Shown: positions 1 through 7,407, numbered from the stretch's first letter. The stretch: DNA of 22,881 nucleotides from Flavobacteriaceae bacterium UBA5534 (GCA_002426015.1 DINS01000029.1:169398-192278); one strand, 5' to 3'. Notes: generated from the letters alone by a model not told the origin. Made by a program: numbers and translations.

Positions 1-1
1 C

Positions 2-223
2 AATAGTTCAGGATTTAACGGAATACCGAGTGGGAGTATGACAACAGACGGTAGGGTTTATTATTTTCAAATGAATTGTGAGATATGGACCAGCTCACAA
101 GATACCTATGATGACAAATTAAGACCCCTTTTTATGAGTTTGGATTCAGCAAAAAGTAACATGTCCCCAACCTATGTAGGCATGTTTGAGGCTGGCCATT
201 CAGTACGCCTTATTAAAGACTAA
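2..223 (+). CDS. FISUMP-domain protein, 3' end only (5' end outside window)
   Basis: This reading frame is open from the left edge of the window to a TAA at 221-223, so only the last 73 residues are present. The ATG at 38 is internal: the codons before it encode NSSGFNGIPSGS, which aligns with NSLGFNGMPGGN in the next gene. The fragment shows the end of the FISUMP domain (Fibrobacter succinogenes major paralogous domain), with an IWTSSQ segment and the closing GHSVRLIKD, which matches GRSVRLIKD in the downstream paralogue. Proteins of this family are usually exported and of unknown biochemical role. The gap to the next gene is 29 bp on the same strand, so the two are probably cotranscribed. 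The family call is firm; the function is unknown. Confidence 0.85.
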   Translation, partial: NSSGFNGIPSGSMTTDGRVYYFQMNCEIWTSSQDTYDDKLRPLFMSLDSAKSNMSPTYVGMFEAGHSVRLIKD

Positions 224-252
224 TTAAATATTTAGCCATTAACTCTTTACCT

Positions 253-1251
253 ATGATCAAACAACGCATTCTTATAATACTACTGTTTATGACTGGAGGT
301 ATTGAAGTCACTTCACAATCCCTGACCACAGCCCAAGCCAAGACCATGCTCATCGAGTACAAATGGACCATTCAGGCATTTGAGAAGGAGGGGAAGCCAC
401 AACCAGTACCAGAACAAGTAAAAGGTCTCACTCGCGTATTCTTAAAAGATGGCCTCACCTACAGCTTTTTGCCTTCATCCAATGAAGAGGATGCCATCCC
501 CTACGAGTGGATTATAGACGCAGGTCGTATCACCTTTTACAAGCTAAACAAAACAGAAACCTACGAATATAAGCTGGTCAACAATAATGGGTATGAACTC
601 TACCTCGATATGATGGGCAACGATACCATGCCCACCTTTGTATTTAAAAGAGCAGAAAAAAACGAAGGCCTCACCATGCTGCAAATGGTCCTGATTGGCG
701 ACCAAGTATGGACCGATAGAAATATTAATATAGACAAGTTTAGAAATGGCGACCCTATTGTGGAATCCAAATCAGCAGCCCAATGGGAAGCCTTTGGTAA
801 AAAAGGACAACCCACATGGTGCTATGCCAATTTTGACCCAGACAACCACGACGTCTATGGCAAACTCTATAACTACTACGCAGTCATCGATCCAAGAGGC
901 TTGGCGCCCAAAGGATGGCACATCCCTACAGAAGCAGAAATGAAACAATTGATAGATGTAGCAGGAGGAGTAGAGTACGTCAACAAAACCTTAAAATCAC
1001 GCTATTATTGGAACGACAACCAGCAAGGCACCAACAGTCTAGGCTTTAACGGAATGCCAGGGGGAAATATCGCGTTCAATGGTGATTTTTATTATTTCGG
1101 AAACCAATGTAATATCTGGTCAAGTACCCAAACAACCGATGATATCAAACCAAAAGGTGTGTACCTGGTTTTAGACACCTATTCTTCAAAGTATAAATTA
1201 TATATATCAGAGTTTGAGTACGGCCGTTCGGTACGTCTCATTAAAGATTAA
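253..1251 (+). CDS. Exported FISUMP-domain protein
   Basis: The product is a 332-residue exported protein. Residues 1-22 form a signal peptide (hydrophobic ILIILLFMTGG, then TSQ) with no lipobox cysteine. Residues 25-135 look like a small beta-rich domain (alternating hydrophobic strands, EYKWTIQAFEKEG), perhaps lipocalin-like, but that is a guess. Residues 145-332 are a FISUMP domain: IGDQVWTDRNINI, the YGKLYNYYAV stretch, APKGWHIPTEAEM, SLGFNGMPGG, IWSSTQ and the end GRSVRLIKD. FISUMP domains resemble C-type-lectin-like folds and are often found in paralogous clusters in Bacteroidota and Fibrobacteres; no enzyme activity is established. It lies 29 bp after a truncated paralogue and 21 bp before the next gene, which suggests one transcript. 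A second, degenerate copy of its 3' end lies at 2060-2120. No T9SS C-terminal domain is visible. Confidence 0.85.
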   Translation: MIKQRILIILLFMTGGIEVTSQSLTTAQAKTMLIEYKWTIQAFEKEGKPQPVPEQVKGLTRVFLKDGLTYSFLPSSNEEDAIPYEWIIDAGRITFYKLNKTETYEYKLVNNNGYELYLDMMGNDTMPTFVFKRAEKNEGLTMLQMVLIGDQVWTDRNINIDKFRNGDPIVESKSAAQWEAFGKKGQPTWCYANFDPDNHDVYGKLYNYYAVIDPRGLAPKGWHIPTEAEMKQLIDVAGGVEYVNKTLKSRYYWNDNQQGTNSLGFNGMPGGNIAFNGDFYYFGNQCNIWSSTQTTDDIKPKGVYLVLDTYSSKYKLYISEFEYGRSVRLIKD

Positions 1252-1272
1252 TTCAACCCTAAAACCATACCT

Positions 1273-2058
1273 ATGAAAACAGTACTATGCTATTTGTTAT
1301 TGATGAGTACCTCCTACACAATGTTATCTCAAGACGCTTCTTTAGATCTGTCGATTCCATTGGCCAAAATTCAAAAAGTGTTTACCTCCTTGGAAGGAAA
1401 AAACGGAGATGGTAAAATGGTATCCTATACCATAGATGAGAATACGATTACCATGCTCTTAAAAGCAGAATATAGAGATGAGTTACAAATTATCCGCTAT
1501 TTTAATGTGCCATGGTACCGAATGACGCATTTAAAATTAGAAGGTTACGATGACGAACCTGTAATGGTGCTTTATTTTGATAAAAGTTGCTATCTCGAAA
1601 AAGGTTATCAAGACGACCCAGATAACGAGGTCCTCTTAAGGAATTATGCCATCATTGAAATTCCAAGGCGCAACAAAGAAAAGATAAAAGAACACTTTTA
1701 TGAATTGCAAAAAGTGGCACAAACCATTGCAAGAATAGGAGGAGACGGTTGGGACATCTACGAAAAACAAAATGATTTGGATACCGCTATTAGTAAAAGT
1801 GAAACCGCCTTAAAGTTATATCCCTCATTATATTGGGTTCAAGGGAATCTTGCCCTATTCTATTGGTTAAAAGGTGATGTGGCACGATCCAAAACACATT
1901 ATGAAGAAACAATTTTGGAAATGCTGAAGTTGGCAGATACGGATGGCCTAGTGGCAATGTATAGAGATATTGAGACCGCTAAAAAAAAGTACCCCACCAT
2001 GAGCAATCTATCTGAATTAGAGACCTTCTTTAAAAACGAGTTAGGAAAATATGAGTAG
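1273..2058 (+). CDS. Exported TPR-like protein of unknown function
   Basis: I do not recognise this 261-residue protein. Residues 1-19 (KTVLCYLLLMSTSYTMLS, then Q) are a plausible signal peptide without a lipobox. Residues 30-130 are mixed alpha/beta and contain an acidic patch (QDDPDNE). From about residue 155 the protein has helical pairs that read like one or two tetratricopeptide repeats: AISKSETALKLYPSLYWVQGN followed by ALFYWLKGDVARSKTHYEE, with the Ala, Leu and Tyr spacing of TPR helices. TPRs normally mediate protein contacts, so a periplasmic adaptor role is possible but unproven. It starts 21 bp after the FISUMP gene, and both start codons follow the same short leader (ACCTATGA), which suggests cotranscription. 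The ATG is the first in frame that supplies the signal peptide. Confidence 0.7.
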   Translation: MKTVLCYLLLMSTSYTMLSQDASLDLSIPLAKIQKVFTSLEGKNGDGKMVSYTIDENTITMLLKAEYRDELQIIRYFNVPWYRMTHLKLEGYDDEPVMVLYFDKSCYLEKGYQDDPDNEVLLRNYAIIEIPRRNKEKIKEHFYELQKVAQTIARIGGDGWDIYEKQNDLDTAISKSETALKLYPSLYWVQGNLALFYWLKGDVARSKTHYEETILEMLKLADTDGLVAMYRDIETAKKKYPTMSNLSELETFFKNELGKYE

Positions 2059-2059
2059 A

Positions 2060-2120
2060 AAAGTATAAATTATACATATCAGACTTTGAGTATGGCCGTT
2101 CGGTACGTCTCATTAAAGAT
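2060..2120 (+). pseudogene. Remnant of a FISUMP gene 3' end
   Basis: These 61 bases match 1188-1248, the end of the complete FISUMP gene, at 58 of 61 positions. They encode KYKLYISDFEYGRSVRLIKD, the family's C-terminal signature. The stop codon that ends the real gene is missing: GAT is followed by GAA instead of TAA, and the frame runs on to a TGA at 2202-2204. Upstream the frame is closed by a stop at 2052-2054, so no start exists. The copy begins two bases after the stop of the TPR-like gene, which is what a partial duplication or deletion in a tandem FISUMP array would leave. Confidence 0.85.
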
Positions 2121-2185
2121 GAAAACAAGCGAGGATATCATCATGAAAAAAGGTATTTTTGTAGCGATACAACACTAGCTAGTTT

Positions 2186-2794
2186 ATGCCCTTCAAAAAA
2201 CTGAATGATCCACTCAAAAGCTCACTAATGCGCTTGGGTTATGACCTTCCATTACCTTTTCAAAAACGTATTCTTTCAACCATCAAAGGAGGAGCCAATG
2301 TCTTTGGTATTGCGCCCGATGGTGCGGGCAAAACCACGACCCTCATTATCAGTGTGCTTCAAAAACTGAAAAGTGAAGCTATAAATGATGCGCCTAGAGC
2401 CTTGATATTGGTTAAGGACAAGCAGGCGGCTTTGGATTTGGCTGCCGAGTTTGCGCTCTTTACCAAAGGGACCGACTTACGTGTGTATTGCCTGTATGAA
2501 GAACATAACAGCGAGCTGCAACGAGAGGAACTTTACCTAGGAACCGACATCGTCATCGCTACGCCCAAACGCCTTAATAAGATATTTTACCTCAATAGCA
2601 TCAATCTCAATGATTTACAGCTGTTTGTTGTTGAAGATGCCGAGTTTGTGTTCAGGGACAACAACTTTGCCGAAGTCACGCGTACACCCGAAAGTATTGG
2701 TAAATGTCAGTACTTGGTGTTCTCTACTCAATACGATAAGCGCTTTGAACGTTGGGAGACTGCTTTTATGTTCAATTCGCAACGCATAAGCTAA
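2186..2794 (+). CDS. Short DEAD-box helicase-like ATPase (first RecA domain only)
   Basis: The 202-residue product matches only the N-terminal RecA-like domain of DEAD-box RNA helicases. Visible motifs are a Q-motif-like stretch (LPFQKRIL, 23-30), Walker A APDGAGKTT (43-51), motif Ia around ALILVKDKQAA (72-82), motif Ib ATPKRL (125-130), motif II as VEDAE (149-153) in place of DEAD, and motif III as FST (179-181). The second RecA domain, with motifs IV-VI needed for unwinding, is absent and the protein ends cleanly with TAA. It may therefore bind ATP and RNA without unwinding, or act with a partner. Full DEAD-box helicases exceed 350 residues. The ATG is the first after an in-frame TAG at 2180-2182. 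Stand-alone versions of this length do occur in flavobacteria from memory, so it need not be a truncation. Confidence 0.75.
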   Translation: MPFKKLNDPLKSSLMRLGYDLPLPFQKRILSTIKGGANVFGIAPDGAGKTTTLIISVLQKLKSEAINDAPRALILVKDKQAALDLAAEFALFTKGTDLRVYCLYEEHNSELQREELYLGTDIVIATPKRLNKIFYLNSINLNDLQLFVVEDAEFVFRDNNFAEVTRTPESIGKCQYLVFSTQYDKRFERWETAFMFNSQRIS

Positions 2795-2833
2795 TGTTAT
2801 CTTTTTTAGAAGTTTGTTGTTTAGACTTTTTAG

Positions 2834-2846
2834 TTATCGACGATAA
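2834..2846. promoter_or_regulatory. Palindrome upstream of the LuxR-type regulator gene
   Basis: TTATCG-A-CGATAA is a perfect 6-bp inverted repeat around one base, about 50 bp before the regulator's start, with weaker flanking symmetry (TAGT/ACTA). A second inverted pair, GTTATCTT (2796-2803) and AAGATAAC (2874-2881), brackets it. The position fits an operator or the stem of a leader structure; which of these is inference. No TAnnTTTG box was seen in this 100-bp gap. Confidence 0.35.
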
Positions 2847-2900
2847 TACTATATTTATAGTCTTAAAAAATGTAAGATAACTCGTATTAACTAATTGCTA

Positions 2901-4505
2901 TTGAAAACCTTTACGTCACATTTTTTGCAGTTATTATTGGTAGGTGTATGTTTCTATACAGTAGCATCTTATGGGCAAAAAAAAACACCAACGGATTATC
3001 TTAGGTACCTCGATTCGGCTGAAGTTTATGTGTTAGAGAGGCCAGAACTTGCCGAGCGTTATCTGGACTCCATCCCTGAACCACTTCAAACAAATATTGA
3101 AGGCCATATAGCCTGTTATTATCGAGCTAAAGGACTTATCAATGGCAAAAAGAACGAACTGGCCCAATTGTACCAAAACTACCTTTTGGCGATAAAGCAC
3201 GCAGAAACAGAGGAAAACTATGATGTGGCTGGTATGGCTAGTTTGGAATTGTTTTACAACATTTATATTGTAAAAGAAGACTCTACAGCATTCAAATATC
3301 TCGAAGATGCCAAGACCTATTATACCAAAGGCAATAATGCACATGGGTTGGTTGAGGTCATGCAAATGCCAGCTTATATGGCGCTCTACAATAAAGAATA
3401 CGCCAAAAGCAATAAGCTGATATTGGAGCATCTCGATGAGTACAAGAGCATAAAGGATGATGGTTATTATTACCTATATGCCTTATTTATGCTGACCGCA
3501 AACTATGCGCTATTAGATGATTTGGATAAGGCCCACTATTATTTTAGCCAACTGAAGGCGTTAAAAAGTGATAGCACCATCCCAACCTCATTGCTCGACC
3601 TGCACATGGCGACCTTAAGCATCGACTTTGGGTTGGCACATTTTAGAAAAGCGCACATGGATTCAACCTTGGTGTATCTTCAAAAAGCAGGGGAGTATCG
3701 CCAAGCGATGAGTAAATCTGATATAAGAAATTATTTTGGGCTGTATGTCGATTACTACGACGCTACTGACAATTTAGAGTCTAAAATTGCCTATGTGGAC
3801 TCGTTAAGACATTTTGAAGAGTTATTGTTGAATAAAAATATCGATGCCAGCTTACATATCAATAAAGCACTCATACGGTCAGAAAGCCAATTATTGAGAG
3901 AGACCAAAAAGAAGCAACTCAATAGAGTATTATTAGCTGTGTTAAGTTGTGTGTTACTGGGCTTGGCCATTTATTTTATAGTTTATCGCAAAAGGATCAA
4001 GCAAATGGTGCTAGAGTTCACCAATCGAAAAAAGGAGTTTAGTTATTTAAAGTCCAACCACGAAAAGCTAAAAGCAAAGATGTATGGATTGGAAGAGTAT
4101 ATAAGCGATATAAAGAAAGAGATAAAATTGATATCCAACAATGATGATATTGAAGCGCAGCGACAACAAATAAAAGAGCTATATAAAAATATCCATCTCA
4201 ATTCATCGACCTTGATTACCAAAGGCAAAAGCCATCTGGAGCTCATCAGTGATTTGAACGTTGAGTTTTTTACAAAGATGGAAGCCTTATATCCACAGTT
4301 GAACCATTCTGAAGTGATTCTTTGCTACTATTTGTTTACTGGATTCAAAAATAAAGAAATCGCTGCCTTTTTAAATGTATCCAGTAGGTCTATTGAAAGC
4401 AAGCGCTACCGTATCAGCAAAAAAATGAATCTTCAAGAAGAGAGTGTGACGCTGATAGAACACCTTAACCTTGTTTTTAAGGACCTAAAAAAACCTGAAA
4501 ATTAG
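2901..4505 (+). CDS. Membrane-anchored TPR-type regulator with LuxR-family HTH
   Basis: This is a one-component signalling protein of about 534 residues. The N-terminus (MKTFTSHFLQLLLVGVCF) is a signal sequence ending near SYGQ. Residues up to about 340 are all-helical repeats of TPR character (for example ALYNKEYAKSNKLILEHL), expected in the periplasm. One transmembrane helix follows (LAVLSCVLLGLAIYFIVY, about 344-364), then a basic and coiled-coil stretch, then a C-terminal LuxR/GerE helix-turn-helix of about 60 residues (LNHSEVILCYYLFTGFKNKE then IAAFLNVSSRSIESKRYRIS). No receiver or kinase domain is present. An in-frame TAA at 2892-2894 excludes any upstream ATG, so translation starts at TTG: 2901 gives the better signal peptide, 2895 is the alternative. 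Such TPR-TM-LuxR proteins are common in Bacteroidota and are thought to pass an envelope signal to DNA. It directly precedes two genes sharing an operator-like repeat. Confidence 0.85.
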   Translation: MKTFTSHFLQLLLVGVCFYTVASYGQKKTPTDYLRYLDSAEVYVLERPELAERYLDSIPEPLQTNIEGHIACYYRAKGLINGKKNELAQLYQNYLLAIKHAETEENYDVAGMASLELFYNIYIVKEDSTAFKYLEDAKTYYTKGNNAHGLVEVMQMPAYMALYNKEYAKSNKLILEHLDEYKSIKDDGYYYLYALFMLTANYALLDDLDKAHYYFSQLKALKSDSTIPTSLLDLHMATLSIDFGLAHFRKAHMDSTLVYLQKAGEYRQAMSKSDIRNYFGLYVDYYDATDNLESKIAYVDSLRHFEELLLNKNIDASLHINKALIRSESQLLRETKKKQLNRVLLAVLSCVLLGLAIYFIVYRKRIKQMVLEFTNRKKEFSYLKSNHEKLKAKMYGLEEYISDIKKEIKLISNNDDIEAQRQQIKELYKNIHLNSSTLITKGKSHLELISDLNVEFFTKMEALYPQLNHSEVILCYYLFTGFKNKEIAAFLNVSSRSIESKRYRISKKMNLQEESVTLIEHLNLVFKDLKKPEN

Positions 4506-4551
4506 AAAATTTCTTCACCGAGGGTAATAATATCATCATTTTTAATCATTT

Positions 4552-4571
4552 GCGTAGTAAATGAGTAGTGG
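4552..4571 (+). promoter_or_regulatory. Putative operator (spaced direct repeat) before first propeller gene
   Basis: The 20 bases GCGTAGTAAATGAGTAGTGG hold two G[CA]GTAG half-sites starting 11 bp apart, about one helical turn. Fourteen of the first nineteen positions are identical to 7322-7340 upstream of the paralogous gene. The site ends 64 bp before the ATG. Two -7-like boxes lie downstream: TAATTTTG (4592-4599, a perfect TAnnTTTG) and CAATTTTG (4600-4607). The latter begins 29 bp after the repeat ends, the same offset as in the other copy. Binding by the adjacent LuxR-type protein is inferred. Confidence 0.55.
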
Positions 4572-4591
4572 ATTTTATAGAAAATAACCAA

Positions 4592-4599
4592 TAATTTTG
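4592..4599 (+). promoter_or_regulatory. Bacteroidota -7 promoter box of first propeller gene
   Basis: TAATTTTG matches the TAnnTTTG consensus of the Bacteroidota primary sigma factor. It lies 36 bp before the ATG at 4636. No convincing TTTG -33 box was found at normal spacing, which would fit a promoter that depends on an activator bound at the repeat just upstream. An overlapping candidate is CAATTTTG at 4600-4607. Confidence 0.45.
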
Positions 4600-4635
4600 C
4601 AATTTTGTGTTATATAAATTAATAAAAAATAAACC

Positions 4636-7206
4636 ATGAAAAAAATTTACTTAATAGCATTGCTGTTATCATCGGCATTCATGTTTTCACAATCCAAGCC
4701 TCAACCCCAAACGGAGGTTGATTGGACAAAAATGGCCAATAACAATGGCGCTACTTTTTATGAAGTGCAAGAAAACTTTAATGAGTATTGGAGAAACAGA
4801 ACCATTGAAAGAGGAAAGGGCTACAAACCATTCAAGCGTTGGGAAGATTATGTGGGACCAAGGGTATATCCTTCTGGTGACTTGAGTTTGCTTTCAACGA
4901 CTTATGATAACTTTCTCTACTGGCAAAAAAGCAGTACAAACGTATTTAATCGTTCGGCTGCCGTAACTAGCAACTGGACACCACTAGGTCCAGTAGGTGC
5001 AGCATCAGGCCCTTCGCCATATACTACTACAGGAGCTGGTCGTGTCAACTTTGTGCGTTTCGATCCTAACAATTCTAATATTATGTATGTGGGTGCACCT
5101 GATGGTGGTTTATGGAAATCGACTAACGCAGGAGTATCATGGACAACAAATACCGACTTTTTAACACTTATTGGCTGTTCTGACTTGGTAATTGATCCTA
5201 ACAATACAAATACAATGTATTTGGCAACAGGTGATAAAGAAGGAAATACAAACAGTATTGGAATTTTAAAAACAACGGATGGAGGTGTGACTTGGAATAC
5301 AACGAGTTTGACCTTTCCAGTGTCTAATTTATGGAGATTATCTAGACTGTTAATGGATCCCAACAATTCATCAAGAATGATTGTAGCAAGTAATATAGGT
5401 GCGTGGTACACAACAGATGGATGGGCAACCAACACATTTACTGGTATAGATGGGACATTTCCAGATTTAAAAGATATGGAGTTTAAACCAGGACTGTTAA
5501 ATGCAAATACGGTTTATGCTGCTGGTGATAAATTTTTTAAATCTACAGATTTTGGAGCAACTTGGACACAAATTACAAGCGGATTGCCGACAACTGGTGT
5601 TCAACGTATAGCGCTTGCGGTAACAGCAGGTAATAATGCTTATGTGTATGCACTCATAGGTAAATCAAGTGACCAATCGTATATGGGCACGTATCGCTCT
5701 ACTGATAGTGGTGCTACCTTTTCAACAATGTCAACCACGCCTAATTTATTAGGGTATGCTGAAGATGGATCTGACTCTGGAGGACAGGCATTTTACGATT
5801 TATCGATTGTAGCGTCACCTACAGCTCCTAATAACATTACTGTTGGTGGTGTTAATCATTGGAGGTCTTTTGATGGTGGGGCAACTTGGCAAAATGTTTC
5901 GGTTTGGGATTCAGGTGAAATACATGCAGATGTGCATGAGATTGTCTATCAGCCTGGAAGCTCTTCAAACATGTACTCCTGTAACGATGGTGGTATTTTT
6001 ATTTCTACAGATAATGGTGATCAGTGGACGGATATTAGCGGTAACTTAAGTATTGGACAAGTAGTTAAACTAGGGTTATCGACTAATGATCCTTTCAGAA
6101 TTGTAGCAGGAGAGCAAGATAATGGGACTATATTGAATACAGCAGGATTTAATGATTGGTATGCTATTAATGGAGGCGATGGTGGAGAATGTTTTATTGA
6201 CTATACCAATAATAACACAATATATGTACAATATGTTCAAGGTGCTTATGGTCGTTCTACTGATGGTGGGGCGACAATTACACCGATTGTTTCGGGTCTT
6301 CCAATTGGTATAGACTTTTATAGTCCTTTTAAAATGGATCCAGTCAACCATTTAAAGATTTATTCTGGTGGTACACCAACATTATATGTGTCTGCAAACC
6401 AAGGAACAAATTGGACAGCGCTAGGAACGTCATCTGGGACAGGAAGTATTAAAGATTTTGTAGTTGCACCGAGCAATCCAGCTATTATTTATACTATTCA
6501 GACGGATGCTATATCTAAATCAACCGACTCAGGTGCATCCTTTATAGATGTTACAGGAACTTTGCCTTCATCCGCTTCACTTTCTAGCGTTACAGTGTCT
6601 AACACAGATGCTAATAAAGTTTGGGTTACTTATTCTGGTTATTCAAGTACTGATAAAGTGTTTAAATCTACAGATGGTGGATCAACGTGGACCAATATTT
6701 CTGCAGGATTACCTAATTTGCCTATGAATACTATTGTGTACAATAAGAACGGTATTGCAGATGAAGTTTATGTTGGAGGTGATGTGGGTGTTTATATTAT
6801 TAATAACAATATAACGTCATGGCAACCTTTTATGACTAATTTGCCAAACGCAACTGTGAGAGATCTAGAAATATATTATCCTACTAATAAATTAAGGGCA
6901 GGAACTTACGGAAGAGGTGTTTGGGAAACTAATGTGAATACTGAAACTTTAGGAACTGAAGAGGTTATTAATAATGACACAGTATTTATTTCTATAGATG
7001 AAAATGAGCATTTACAAATAAAATCTTCTTCACATCATATCAATAAGGTTCTTATATATGATATATTAGGAAAGAAAGTTTATGAAAATGACACAATTAA
7101 TTCTACAGTATTCAGCGACAAAACGATTACCAAAAGTCAGCGAGTATTATTTGTTAAAACAACACTATCTAATGGTGTAACATTGACAAATAAAATTTTA
7201 TTTTAA
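4636..7206 (+). CDS. T9SS-secreted Asp-box beta-propeller (sortilin/BNR-like) protein
   Basis: This is an 856-residue secreted protein. Residues 1-19 (MKKIYLIALLLSSAFMFSQ) are a Sec signal peptide. Residues 20-85 form a helical N-terminal region with FNEYWRNRTIERGKGYKPFK and RWEDY. Between about 161 and 690 there are some ten Asp-box repeats (KSTNAGVSW, KTTDGGVTW, KSTDFGATW, RSFDGGATW, ISTDNGDQW, KSTDSGASF, KSTDGGSTW and others), the hallmark of BNR, sortilin and exo-alpha-sialidase-like propellers. The propeller closes with GTYGRGVW. The last 70 or so residues, with IYDILGKKVY and the end KILF, look like a T9SS type A sorting domain, but the usual YPNP start is not evident. Exported to the surface by T9SS is therefore the likely fate. 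No sialidase arginine triad or other active site was identified, so binding or adhesion is as likely as hydrolysis. A strong terminator follows. Confidence 0.85.
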   Translation: MKKIYLIALLLSSAFMFSQSKPQPQTEVDWTKMANNNGATFYEVQENFNEYWRNRTIERGKGYKPFKRWEDYVGPRVYPSGDLSLLSTTYDNFLYWQKSSTNVFNRSAAVTSNWTPLGPVGAASGPSPYTTTGAGRVNFVRFDPNNSNIMYVGAPDGGLWKSTNAGVSWTTNTDFLTLIGCSDLVIDPNNTNTMYLATGDKEGNTNSIGILKTTDGGVTWNTTSLTFPVSNLWRLSRLLMDPNNSSRMIVASNIGAWYTTDGWATNTFTGIDGTFPDLKDMEFKPGLLNANTVYAAGDKFFKSTDFGATWTQITSGLPTTGVQRIALAVTAGNNAYVYALIGKSSDQSYMGTYRSTDSGATFSTMSTTPNLLGYAEDGSDSGGQAFYDLSIVASPTAPNNITVGGVNHWRSFDGGATWQNVSVWDSGEIHADVHEIVYQPGSSSNMYSCNDGGIFISTDNGDQWTDISGNLSIGQVVKLGLSTNDPFRIVAGEQDNGTILNTAGFNDWYAINGGDGGECFIDYTNNNTIYVQYVQGAYGRSTDGGATITPIVSGLPIGIDFYSPFKMDPVNHLKIYSGGTPTLYVSANQGTNWTALGTSSGTGSIKDFVVAPSNPAIIYTIQTDAISKSTDSGASFIDVTGTLPSSASLSSVTVSNTDANKVWVTYSGYSSTDKVFKSTDGGSTWTNISAGLPNLPMNTIVYNKNGIADEVYVGGDVGVYIINNNITSWQPFMTNLPNATVRDLEIYYPTNKLRAGTYGRGVWETNVNTETLGTEEVINNDTVFISIDENEHLQIKSSSHHINKVLIYDILGKKVYENDTINSTVFSDKTITKSQRVLFVKTTLSNGVTLTNKILF

Positions 7207-7228
7207 TTAGGAGACGATTTAATAGCAT

Positions 7229-7268
7229 AAACAGTCTCATAGCGTTCGCTATGAGACTGTTTTTTTTT
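7229..7268 (+). terminator. Intrinsic terminator after first propeller gene
   Basis: A perfect hairpin with arms 7229-7244 and 7247-7262 (AACAGTCTCATAGCG paired with CGCTATGAGACTGTT, two-base turn TT) is followed by an uninterrupted run of nine T (7260-7268). It begins 22 bp after the TAA. It should end the transcript from the regulator or first propeller gene and make the second propeller gene depend on its own promoter. Confidence 0.9.
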
Positions 7269-7321
7269 ATTTGTTTACCTGCGTTTAACAACTTCATATA
7301 TTCGGAAGTATTTTTCAAAGT

Positions 7322-7341
7322 GAGTAGCAAGTGCGTAGTGA
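7322..7341 (+). promoter_or_regulatory. Putative operator (spaced direct repeat) before second propeller gene
   Basis: The 20 bases GAGTAGCAAGTGCGTAGTGA repeat the arrangement at 4552-4571: two G[CA]GTAG half-sites 11 bp apart. The repeat ends 66 bp before the ATG at 7408 (64 bp in the other copy). A -7-like GATATTTG at 7370-7377 starts 29 bp after the repeat, the same offset as CAATTTTG in the other promoter. The rest of the two leaders is poorly conserved, which makes this match stand out. Confidence 0.55.
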
Positions 7342-7407
7342 TTATTTTCTTTTTTGATTAATGGTTATTGATATTTGTATAGCTATTAATTATAAATGCA
7401 AAAAAAT

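Noticed and set aside
38..223. A complete 61-residue gene starting at ATG 38
   Set aside because: The frame is open to the left edge and the codons before ATG 38 match the FISUMP domain, so this is the end of a longer gene.
3033..3431. Open frame of 132 codons on the - strand inside the regulator gene
   Set aside because: It is antisense to a well-supported coding region and its sequence is not protein-like.
4917..5435. Long open frame on the - strand inside the first propeller gene (172 codons)
   Set aside because: It mirrors the Asp-box repeats of the real gene, has no recognisable domain and no upstream signals.
4636..7206. Sialidase / glycosyl hydrolase label for the propeller proteins
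   Set aside because: Asp-boxes are structural and occur in many non-enzymatic propellers; no arginine triad or acid/nucleophile pair was identified.
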